Positions 1 through 8,700 of a stretch of DNA of 64,000 bases are shown piece after piece. Within the stretch, counting starts at the first letter, position 1. Each line of letters begins with the position of its first letter. The notes under the pieces are model-generated. The model was not told the DNA's origin, did no database searches, and worked only from the letters and a program-made list of their open reading frames with translations. Source of the stretch: Schizochytrium sp. CCTCC M209059 (taxonomy: Eukaryota > Sar > Bigyra > Thraustochytrida > Thraustochytriidae); the NCBI GenBank assembly GCA_000818945.1, contig KN805378.1, positions 79,508 to 143,507 on the forward strand, given 5' to 3'. A program made the translations under genes and the position numbers.

Positions 1-487
1 TCTCGGTGGTGACGACCTCATCAAAAGCACCAGCATAGCCCTCTGTGATCGATCCGTCTCCCGACCCAATGTCGAGAAGGCGGCGACGGCCGTGCGCTGC
101 TGGTCCTGGAGCGGCCTCTCCGTTGTCGCCATCGGAAGGCTCGTCAATGGACATGGCGATCTCGCGAGGGCTAAAAATGTTCGGGCATACACGCGCAAGA
201 TGAGCATTCGAGAGAACAAACATCTTACCGCGGCCTGTCAGCCCATTAGCGTCTGTCCTGGACATGAAGCTGCGCAGCACGGAAGCAACTCCGTCCCGCA
301 AGACATTTGCCTGACAAGTTTGGAGAAATTCCTCCGTCTCCTCGTCGCGGTCAAGGGGCACCCACAAGGCGCGCACCTTTTCGTCGAGCGTGCCGAGGTT
401 GACCGTGTACCGGAGCGGCGGGTCCGGCCTCTCGTAGTCGCCCACGACGCGGGCCGCACGGCTCGTGGTTTTCAGGACGCTGGCCAT
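1..487 (-). CDS. METTL9: METTL9/DREV-type methyltransferase, N-terminal part (runs off left edge)
   Basis: This frame reads from an ATG at 487 leftwards to the window edge, so only about 162 N-terminal residues are present. It contains an FMSRTDANG segment and a GRGKMFVLS segment, both close to the conserved start of METTL9/DREV proteins. Near the edge comes the SAM-binding motif I segment LLDIGSGDGSITEGYAG. METTL9 family enzymes methylate the N-pi position of histidine in HxH motifs of target proteins. The ATG at 487 is the first in frame after an upstream in-frame stop. The frame is also open before the ATG and encodes a hydrophobic AALFAVLAVVI stretch, so a non-AUG start or an upstream exon could add a signal anchor, as animal METTL9 has a hydrophobic N-terminus. 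The catalytic C-terminal part lies outside the window. Confidence 0.8.
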   Translation of the reverse strand, partial: MASVLKTTSRAARVVGDYERPDPPLRYTVNLGTLDEKVRALWVPLDRDEETEEFLQTCQANVLRDGVASVLRSFMSRTDANGLTGRGKMFVLSNAHLARVCPNIFSPREIAMSIDEPSDGDNGEAAPGPAAHGRRRLLDIGSGDGSITEGYAGAFDEVVTTE

Positions 488-1352
488 GCTGCTAATGACG
501 ACTGCGAGCACCGCGAAAAGCGCAGCCGCCGTCGCGCGGGACGTCGCCGCGGTCCTCCTACCCACGCGCCGGTCCCTGGCTGCTGCGCCGCGCTCCGCTG
601 CCGGCCAGGCCAGCTACCCTCTTCTTCGCAGCTCGGCCAATGCCATTCGTATTTGCTTCCCTCTCCTCGGCTGCGCCCTCCGCACTTTCGGCCCTCCTGT
701 ATACTACCGACGTCCTATAGAAACGAGCACTCACTCTCCATAATGAGTCCGTCGTCGACGAGAGTAGTTCTAGAGGCCTCCACTACGCGGGACAGCGACC
801 CGAGGGACGCGGACCTCAAATGAGCCTCGCGCCGTTCGGACGACGCGCGAGCAGCGACACCGGTAAGGCACCGTGTGCTCCTTGTCGTTGATGCCGATGT
901 TGTCGGCGGTGGATGGCGTCGAAGACCTTGGCGTGTCGTGCTCTGGCACTGCGCGTAGTGCGATGTGGTAAGAAATGCTAGAATCTGGAGGTCTGCGGGA
1001 GCAGCCCTTGTGACATTCGCGGGTCCAGGAGCGATGTCTCGAGATTCATTTGGGTGGTGTGAAGACGCGATACGATGTGAGGGAGAGGAAAACAGAGGAA
1101 GACGATGTAGAAGACGACAATGACGACGAAGAAAACGACGAAGATGAAAAAGTAAGAAGAAATGCTAATCAGAAGCGAAGAAGTTCTCTACTGGCGCCAT
1201 AGGTTCAAAAGCGACGTCTCGAGATTCGACTGCGCGGTATCAAGACGCGGCACAAGGGGGAAAGAAAAGGAAGAAAAAGATTAGCGAAAAAAGTAAGAGA
1301 GAAGGACGGTCAGAAGGAAAAGAAAAGAGATTTCTTCATCGAGTCGAGAGCT
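488..1352. other. Gap between METTL9 and COX11 with an imperfect tandem duplication
   Basis: No coding region is supported. The stretch holds purine-rich GA repeats around 1080-1160 and an imperfect duplication with about 178 bp period: a GAAATGCTA motif at about 972 and 1150, and a TCTCGAGATTC motif at about 1037 and 1215, each followed by a similar AAGACGCG tract. It probably contains the METTL9 5' region and the COX11 3'UTR. Confidence 0.5.
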
Positions 1353-2072
1353 TCAATTCTTAGCCTTGAAAAAGGTGTAGGAGAGAACGATGTTGTCAAT
1401 GCCAGCCATCTGCGGATCGTCGGCGAATGTTGGGTCAATGTAAAAGAAGACGGGCATGTCGACCTCTTCGTTGGGCTTGAGGCGCTGCTGATCAAAGCAA
1501 AAGCATTGGATCTTGTTAAAGTAGATGCCAGCCTTGGTCGGCGTGATGTTGTACGAGGCTACGCCAGTGATGGCCTCGTCGGTGTTGTTGGTTGCGGTGT
1601 AAAATGCGAGGGCAGTCTCGCCCGGAACTACACGTACCTCGGATTGCTGCGGCTTGAACTTCCATCCGAGACTGTCGGCTGTGTTGGCGGTGAATTTGAC
1701 GGTGATCGGATTCGCCCCAGGAACGGGCTGCATGCTCCTTGCCTTATCAAGACTTGATTGCCGCGTAGTGCCACCATATCCTGTGACCTGGCAAAAGACC
1801 TTGTATAGCGGCACGGCGGTGTAGGAGAGCCCCACGGCTGCCACCACGATGCTTAGCATGTACACGAGACCAGTTGCGTTCTTGCGCCGGACCTCCTCAT
1901 CGTAGCGGCCGGATGATCGGCTAGAAGACGCGAAGCCTCTGCACGCGCCACCGGTCGCAGACAGGGGGCGTTTCACTGCCACAGGTCCCACGCCAAATGC
2001 GGACGCAGACATTCGCGCGGGTGCTACACCTTGCCGCGTCGCGATTGATGCCAGACGAAGCGGAGACGACAT
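1353..2072 (-). CDS. COX11: Cytochrome c oxidase copper chaperone COX11
   Basis: COX11/CtaG is a mitochondrial inner-membrane protein that delivers copper to the CuB site of cytochrome oxidase subunit 1. From the ATG at 2072 the product has 239 residues. It starts with a basic, Ser/Ala-rich presequence ending in RGFASSSR, followed by one membrane span (VYMLSIVVAAVGLSYTAVPLY) and the signature VPLYKVFCQVTGYGG. The CFCF copper-binding motif is present, followed by the LKPNEEVDMPVFFYIDP block. The frame is open upstream to an ATG at 2399, which would add 109 residues of Thr/Ala-rich sequence. I prefer 2072 because it gives a normal length and a normal presequence, but the start is uncertain. The identity of the conserved domain is secure. 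No intron is needed. Confidence 0.9.
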   Translation of the reverse strand: MSSPLRLASIATRQGVAPARMSASAFGVGPVAVKRPLSATGGACRGFASSSRSSGRYDEEVRRKNATGLVYMLSIVVAAVGLSYTAVPLYKVFCQVTGYGGTTRQSSLDKARSMQPVPGANPITVKFTANTADSLGWKFKPQQSEVRVVPGETALAFYTATNNTDEAITGVASYNITPTKAGIYFNKIQCFCFDQQRLKPNEEVDMPVFFYIDPTFADDPQMAGIDNIVLSYTFFKAKN

Positions 2073-3454
2073 TGCCGCTACTGTTGTTGCAGCTTTACCT
2101 TTTGCATTCGACCTCGTTGGTCCTGCCATCGTACCCAGAGATCGCGTCGTTGTCATCGTCATCGTCGTCGTCTTCGTTGTTGCCGCGCTCAAAGCCTTCG
2201 GCATCCTAGACCCGGAGATTTCCCACGCGGCCCCTGAGAACGCTGTGTTGATCATTTTTGTCGCGAGGTTGACTCTGGAGACCCTAGCGGCCTTTGTGCA
2301 GGTCCCCATACTCGCTGTCGCGAGCCTCGGCGTGCTACGCACGCGCGATGCTCGAAGCGCGCTCATGCTGCTGGCGGCAGTGGCTGCGAGCATGGTCATC
2401 TACCTATGACAGCTTTGGCGTGCGGCTGCGGACGTTGCACCCGACCTCTCCGGAGCTGCGCCTCCACTCGCAGTCGCTCGTGGCTTGTCCTCGCGGGAGC
2501 GCTGCTAGTACAAGGTTAACGAGCCCGTCCCTGGCCACGAGGCCTGCCGAGCGCGTCCCTGGCCGCTTTGGGGGTCTGCAAGGTGATTAGTCGTTGACAC
2601 AACAGAGTGTATACATTGTGAGTCAAACTTCTACGAGTGCTCCACGGCATCTTTGCGCCGGCAAGCGCATCTAAAGACGTTGCATTCTTTCATTTAGGAA
2701 AAAGTATTGGAAACCGAGGGGGGCTAAGCTCGGAGAGACGTGGCACGAAACCAAAATGATACAGAATGAATGACGTCGTTCAAGTCGGCCTGCTAAACTC
2801 CGTGGCTTCGTCAAATCAAGTTATCATCCGAGATTGCAGCGCAAAAAGGAGAGCGCAACACTCGCGTTGTGATATCTGATCAATATCGTTCTTTGTTTGG
2901 TCATTTGCAAATATTCCGGGGTGATTTGCAAGAAGCTCTTTCTTAATTTTCCTTTTCATCTCTTTGCTTTTCCAGAAAGCAGTATAATGCACGCGATCTG
3001 AGTGAAGCGTCAAATCTTTTGTGAGGTTTAACGGTCCGCTCGAGCCAAATTTGATTCGAGGATGCTCAAGTCTTATTGAAGTGGAGGACGTGATGTCCTC
3101 CATTTTTTCTTCTCGAAAATTCTCTCACTTGTGAACACAGCCGTGCGCAGGCCTACACTTCTCGTCCCAAGTAGCCAGACAAAGCAGCATGGCGCAAATT
3201 GAAAAAGGCAAGCTCGAACAGACGTCGTAGCTGATTCCGAACGTCTGGCTTCTCATGGAAGGAACGAATTCAAACTATGCATGCAACACCATCGGCAGTG
3301 ATAAGCATCGGGTCACCCAAACACGAGTCGAGGCACCCAAAACTTCAGCTCCTGAAGCAGAGCGTCCAAACCCCGATTGTCTGCTACGAGAAACTCGCAG
3401 ATCGCAACAAGGACGTCAGAAGAGCGGCAAGCGCGCAGCGGCTGAGCGACAAAG

Positions 3455-3485
<31 letters not shown>
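2073..3485. other. Divergent intergenic region between COX11 and ISCA2
   Basis: No gene is confidently supported. The 2073-2399 part is open in frame with COX11 and may be 5'UTR or an N-terminal extension. A 95-codon minus-strand ORF (2816-3103) begins MEDITSSTSI and has a basic, AT-richer composition with no family I recognise. Just before the ISCA2 start lies an (AAGC)n tetranucleotide tract at about 3458-3485. The interval should hold promoters for both divergent genes. Confidence 0.4.
3458..3485 (+). repeat. (AAGC)n microsatellite abutting the ISCA2 start codon
   Basis: Seven or so AAGC units run directly into the ATG at 3486, so the repeat lies in the immediate 5'UTR. The same tetranucleotide, or its CTTG complement, recurs in the leaders near 14,330 and 25,030. 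Confidence 0.7.
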
Positions 3486-3929
3486 ATGCTCGCGGCAGCT
3501 CGACGCAGCGGCCTTGGCATGGCGCGTGTCGGCTCGCCTCTCTGGCGTGCGGCGTTTTCGACCTCGGGGGTGACCGAGGATGGCGCCGGCGTCCTGCTAA
3601 CCAAGAAGGGCGCCGAGCGGCTGCTGGAGCTACAAAAGAGAAAGAACAACGACAAGCTGATGCTGAGACTTGCAGTGGAGGGCGGCGGCTGCTCAGGCTT
3701 TTCGTATGTCTTTAACGTGACGGACGAGGAACCGAACGATGACGACATCGTCTTTGAGCACCATGGCCAAAAGGTTGTGGTCGACGACATTTCGCTTGAC
3801 TTGGTCCGCGGAAGCAAGATCGACTTTACGGAGGACCTTATTCGCAGATCTTTTGAAGTCATCGATAACCCGAACGCGGAGACCGGCTGCGGTTGTGGGT
3901 CTTCTTTTGCGGCAAAGATGGAGTTCTAA
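3486..3929 (+). CDS. ISCA2: Iron-sulfur cluster assembly protein ISCA2-type (A-type carrier)
   Basis: This encodes 147 residues with an N-terminal mitochondrial presequence rich in Arg/Ala (MLAAARRSGLGMARVG, later AAFST) and a complete A-type HesB/IscA domain. The three cluster-binding cysteines are visible: one in VEGGGCSGFSYVF and two in the C-terminal TGCGCGSSF. A-type carriers such as ISCA1/ISCA2 act with IBA57 late in mitochondrial [4Fe-4S] assembly. The acidic DEEPNDDDIVFE segment favours ISCA2 over ISCA1, but I cannot separate them for certain. The frame is open upstream to 3255, but the ATG at 3486 starts the presequence directly after the (AAGC)n repeat, so I chose it. There are no introns, and the protein ends at a standard position for the family. 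Confidence 0.9.
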   Translation: MLAAARRSGLGMARVGSPLWRAAFSTSGVTEDGAGVLLTKKGAERLLELQKRKNNDKLMLRLAVEGGGCSGFSYVFNVTDEEPNDDDIVFEHHGQKVVVDDISLDLVRGSKIDFTEDLIRRSFEVIDNPNAETGCGCGSSFAAKMEF

Positions 3930-5393
3930 AAGCTGCGCGGCAGTGTTTGTAACTAATCTTGAATGACATCTACTACTACCTACCAAAGAGTTTTTTATTC
4001 ATAGATGTCAATCATAGTCACGTCCTAGGTCCTGGTCTTAACTTCTTTTAATTCCCCCTTTTTTTTTGGTTCGTATTCGAGCCACAAGGCTGATTTGAAT
4101 GCCAACTCCTTGCGACAATTTATCCCAATTTCATCTTCCTGGCCGGAGTGGCGGTATCTTTGCACCGCTTGCAATGAGTCGACGCCCCCTTTCTCCCGAC
4201 CCCCAAGTTGAGATGATCCTGACGGTAGATGGTGCATAGAGATAAATCGAAACTGAAGCAATCGATGTTTACTGTGCACATTGGCGAAAAAGGTAGGCGG
4301 CCATCATCGTCATGGGAAAAAGGAACAACGGAATAAACATCTCGAACCATTCTTGTCGCGCTCAATCCTAGTCCGTTCAATGCGCTGAGTCACCATGTCC
4401 AGTGCACTTGCTACAGTTGCGTTTCACGTTTTTTCTTTCCTTTTCCTTCAATGAGAAGGAGACGGTCTGCGGTTGGCTATCATACTGCGTCAAGTGCTAT
4501 CTCATTTGATCTTTCATCGCCGATTGTCGCACATCTATCGAAAGCAAAGAACATGTTTGTGAAAACACACTCTCTTGCTTCGAGGTTGCGAGGCAGGTTC
4601 GTGTCTCTACATGCGCTGATTTCCTCAGCCAAAGAATTTCTCCGGCGATTACGCCACACAATGGCTCACACATCACCTGTTTCCGCAACGTATGGGGGCC
4701 CATTCGATTAGCTGACCGCAGCCCGGTAGCTGCAAGTTTGCAACGTCGCTGACGTATCTTTTCGCGGTTCGGGGAGTGACCAATTGCTTCCCGACCTCAT
4801 TCGGCGCGCATTCAGCGACCGCGTATCAGTCGCAGGAGTCAGTTGCTGTACATACATACACGTCCGTCAGTCCACCAATCCTTCAATTCGTTTGTGGAGC
4901 GACGGCGCCTGAGAGCGTCTCGGGCTGGGTCGTGCGACTCCCTCCGCGGCCTCGCCTGCGCACGGCGCCGCTGCGTCTCCACGAGGGCTTCGAGTTCCTT
5001 GGTCATCACCGTCGTCCATTGCATCTTCGTCGCGGCTAATCGCGGCAAGAGCGAGACTCGCACACCCCAAGTCCGAGTCGGGCCGGCTCCAGCTCCAGCT
5101 CCCGCGCGCTCGAGGCCTGGCCCCGGTCCTCGAAGCGAGAAACGAGGCGCGGAGGGCCTCCGACCGACCGATCGATCGATCATTCGAGCCCTGCCGTCCT
5201 CGGGGTCGCAAGTCTTCGCGAGATCGCTCGATCGGGATCGATCGATCGATCGATCGATCGATTGAGCGACAGGAGAGGAGAGTCAGGCCGCACTGGCACC
5301 AAAGATTAGAAAAAAAAAGAAAAGAAAAAAGGGACAGACCGCCAGTGTCCACTGCAGGCGCTGGTCAGCGTAGCGCCCTTCCGGCAGCGCGTC

Positions 5394-5476
5394 GCGCGCA
5401 AGTGGTCCATTTCCGGGCGCAAGTCGGGCTTCGTTACGCATTCTGCACTTGTGCGCGGGGCATAGCGCACTTGGGC
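5394..5476. promoter_or_regulatory. Cluster of CGCAAGT-type promoter elements upstream of the P4-ATPase
   Basis: Two plus-strand starts of the motif (GCGCAAGTGG at about 5395 and GCGCAAGTCGG at about 5417) face two minus-strand copies (about 5434-5453 and 5455-5476; the latter reads CAAGTGCGCTATGC on the minus strand). The cluster sits about 250-330 bp before the P4-ATPase ATG. The same element recurs at four other promoters in the window. Its function is inferred only from recurrence and position. Confidence 0.5.
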
Positions 5477-5647
5477 GGAGGCGCGAATTCAAAAAGTTTG
5501 AATCGCAACTTCTTCTTCTTTCAAGCCCTCAAAGGGGCAAGAAGGAAACAGAACAGGGAAGAGCGAGCAAGCAGAGAAATAAAAAAAAAGTCAAGCAGGC
5601 AGAGCAGAGGAAAGAAAGCAAAGCAAAGCAAAGCAAAGCAAAGCAAA

Positions 5648-5684
5648 ACCCGACGCGACGCGACGCGACGCGACGCGACGCGGC
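5648..5684 (+). repeat. (GACGC)n pentanucleotide repeat in the P4-ATPase leader
   Basis: About seven GACGC units lie roughly 40 bp before the ATG at 5722. A very similar tract lies about 15-45 bp before the ATG of the TPR gene at 19836. Confidence 0.7.
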
Positions 5685-5721
5685 GGCTCCGCGAGCGAGC
5701 GAGGTAGCTGCGCGAGACGCG

Positions 5722-8700
5722 ATGGCGGGCGCGGGGGAGGACGCGGAGGACGCCGGGCGCGGCCAGGAGCAACCCCTCGCGGACGCGCAGGGGCCGCCGG
5801 AGGAGGCCTCCGCCGACCGGCCAGGCCCCGATACAGAACCGACCACCGACCGCGAGGCTGACGCCGCGGAAACGGAGGACGACAACCTTACCATCTGCCA
5901 CAGCGACCACGAGGACGACAACGAGGAGCTCGAGAATGGAGATGGAGGAGGAGGAGGAGGAGGAGGAGGAGGATCTCGCGAGGACGAGGGGCACCAAGGT
6001 AGCAGTGGCGGAGACCGTGACGGTGATCACGATGGTGAACGGCCGATGCTCAAAGAAGCCTTTGGCGGACGTCACGGAAACCAGAGCGCCAAGGATTCAA
6101 GTGCGCAGCTCGACCCCGAGCTGCAAAACGAAGCCATCAAGCCGACGTCCATGGACGACCTTGAAGACGAAGAGAACGACCAGGCCACGCCGGATACGCT
6201 CGACCCGTACGCACGATGGCTGCGCATCCTGGGATTCACCGTGAGCAAGACTGTACCTCAGCCTGGTAAAGGCGAGAAAGTAGAGCTCATCCAACTCCGC
6301 GTACCCTTTACGAGCACCTTTGTCCGCCAGCAAGCGAAGAAAGGCTGCAACGAGAGGTTATCGAATACTACGCGCACGGCCAAGTATAACATTTGGACGT
6401 TCTTTCCCCGGGCGGCCGGCCACCAGTTTCTGCGCTACACCAACGCCTTTTACCTTTTTATCGCCATCATTGCTCTCATTGGCTACTTTGGTGAAAACCT
6501 TTGGACCGTCTCCTTCAACCCAGTCACTATTATTGCCCTCCTCATCGTAGTCGTGGGCGTGGCGCTCATCTTTGAAGGACTCGATGATTGGCGGCGGCAC
6601 AGCGGCGACCGCGAGACAAATAATGCCACAGTCTCTCGTATTCGCAAAGGCGAAATCGAAGAGACGACATGGGGTGAACTCGTGCCCGGCGACCTCGTTT
6701 ACGTCAATGACCGCGAGTCCGTTCCAGCCGATATTGTCCTGCTCGCTTCGTACGGCGCGGACGCCAAAGGCTCGACGTGCTACATCGAGACGAGCGGGAT
6801 CGACGGAGAGACGAATTTAAAAATCAAGGAGGTCCCAAAATTCATGACAGCTTCCCTTTTTCGCAACGTAGAGGCGCGGGAGTCTCTGCAATCCTCGCGC
6901 ATGACAAGTAAACGCATGTCGAGCTACATGAGCACGCCCGAGGTTCAACTTCACGAGAAACAACGCCTCGCTCGCATTATTCCGACGCTTTGCGCTGGAC
7001 TCTACGAATACGAGCAGCCCAATGTCTTTATGCAATTCAATGCGACCTTTGTTCCCCGTTCCAGCTTCAATGGCGACCCTTTAGAGAATCCGCCCACGGA
7101 AAACGACAAAAAATCGCTCGATTTCAAGAACCTCATCCTCCGCGGGTCGCAGCTTCGCAACACCAAGTGGATTGTCGGTCTTGTCGTGTACGCTGGGCCA
7201 GAGACCAAGCTGGCGCTCTCGCGGCGGCCGTCGCCCGCCAAGTTCGGCCGCATTGACACCTTTATGAACCGCATCCTGGCCGTTGTGACAGGGATCATGA
7301 TTGTGCTCATCATTTTTGCCGACGCCTTGCTTTTCACCACCACGCCAGACACCGCAACCATGTGGTACTTTCAGTACACGAGCTCCACGGTGGACGCATT
7401 TACGACACCAGGCCCACTTGCCTACCTCTTTACCTTTCTGATTCTGTTTTCCAACATTATCCCCATCCCCATCATCATCATTGTGGAGATCCTCAATTTC
7501 TATGCCCAGGCCGTCATTCAATGGGACCTCGAGCTCTATCACGACGACACAGATACTGCAGCCTCGTGTCGCACGAGTAACCTCGTGGCGGAAATCGGCC
7601 AAATCACGCATGTCTTTAGCGACAAAACGGGCACCCTTACGCGCAATCAAATGAAGATGATCGGATGCTGGGTGGATGGAAAAATGTACGGCCACCAGCC
7701 ACCGCAGCCCGACGAGAGCGAAATGGAAAATGTTGGTGGTGCTACAAGTAAATCCGGCAACGACGGAGAGAAAGATGATCCGGCTGCGCCAAAGTCGTTC
7801 TCATCAGAAGACAAACAGGCGTTGGAGGCCATCATTGAGCAAGAAGTCGCCAAACGCAATTCGGGCCGCATTCCCAGCTCCCCCGTGAGTATTCCCGAGC
7901 AACTATCCAACAGTATTAATGGTTCCTCGAAACGTAACAGCGGCGGCTTTGAAGACTTGGAGCTCGGCAACGCCGGCAGCACCATCAAGCGTCACGCCGA
8001 CGATGATGCCGGTGATTCCACCGATATTGACGATGACGCCTCGGGCCGAAACTTGGGATCCGAAGACAACTTTGGGTGCGACGACGATGACGATGACGCT
8101 AGCTCAGAGGCTTCGATGAAGTCAATTGACGTCGAGGAAGTCTTTCAGGATGCCATTGGTTTACTGCAGGAAAACTCGAATACCGATGAGCATCGCGCCG
8201 TGCTTGACTTCTTTGTCTTGCTCGCCGTTTGCCACACCGTTGTTCTCGACTGGGATGAACACGGCGAGCCTGTTCTCAACGCAGAAAGTCCAGACGAGGA
8301 AGCCTTTGTCCGCGCTGCAGGCGTCTGTGGCGTTGACTTGCAATCTACGAGCGACGGCCGTATCGTGATCAAGACGCCACATTTCGAGGACGAGTACAAG
8401 GTGCTTGCTGTCAACCCGTTCAACAGCTCCCGCAAACGCATGTCGCTTGTGCTAAACCGCACGAGCGACAACTCCATTGTCCTCATGATGAAAGGTGCAG
8501 ACAATATGATGCTTGAGCGTCTGGCTCCTGATCAAACGGAAAAGGTCGAGGAGCTCTCCGAGGCGCTCACACGTTACTCGTGGAACGGGTTGCGGACCTT
8601 GGTCATGGGCAAACGAGAACTCACCCCTGACGAGTACGAGGAGTGGCACGAGACGTACAAGTCCGCTCTCGTGGCCAAGAGTAGCGAACGCGCCGGCGCC

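Larger units (their letters stand above)
3930..5721. other. Intergenic region upstream of the P4-ATPase
   Basis: I see no supported gene. The first part (3930-4800) is AT-richer and holds short unremarkable ORFs on both strands. From about 4860 the sequence becomes GC-rich. GATC repeats lie at about 5165-5182 and 5228-5262, a polypurine tract at about 5307-5335, copies of the CGCAAGT-type promoter motif at 5394-5476, (AAAGC)n at about 5615-5647 and (GACGC)n at about 5650-5683. Overlapping low-complexity ORFs on both strands here are repeat artefacts. Confidence 0.5.

Noticed and set aside
2816..3103. 95-codon minus-strand ORF beginning MEDITSSTSI as a small gene
   Set aside because: No family recognised and composition is like the AT-richer intergenic DNA; kept only as a note in the gap entry.
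5228..5262. GATC repeat as a possible origin or methylation cluster
   Set aside because: Tandem GATC here is a simple repeat in a eukaryotic intergenic region, and similar tracts occur near 30.4 kb; nothing else supports an origin.
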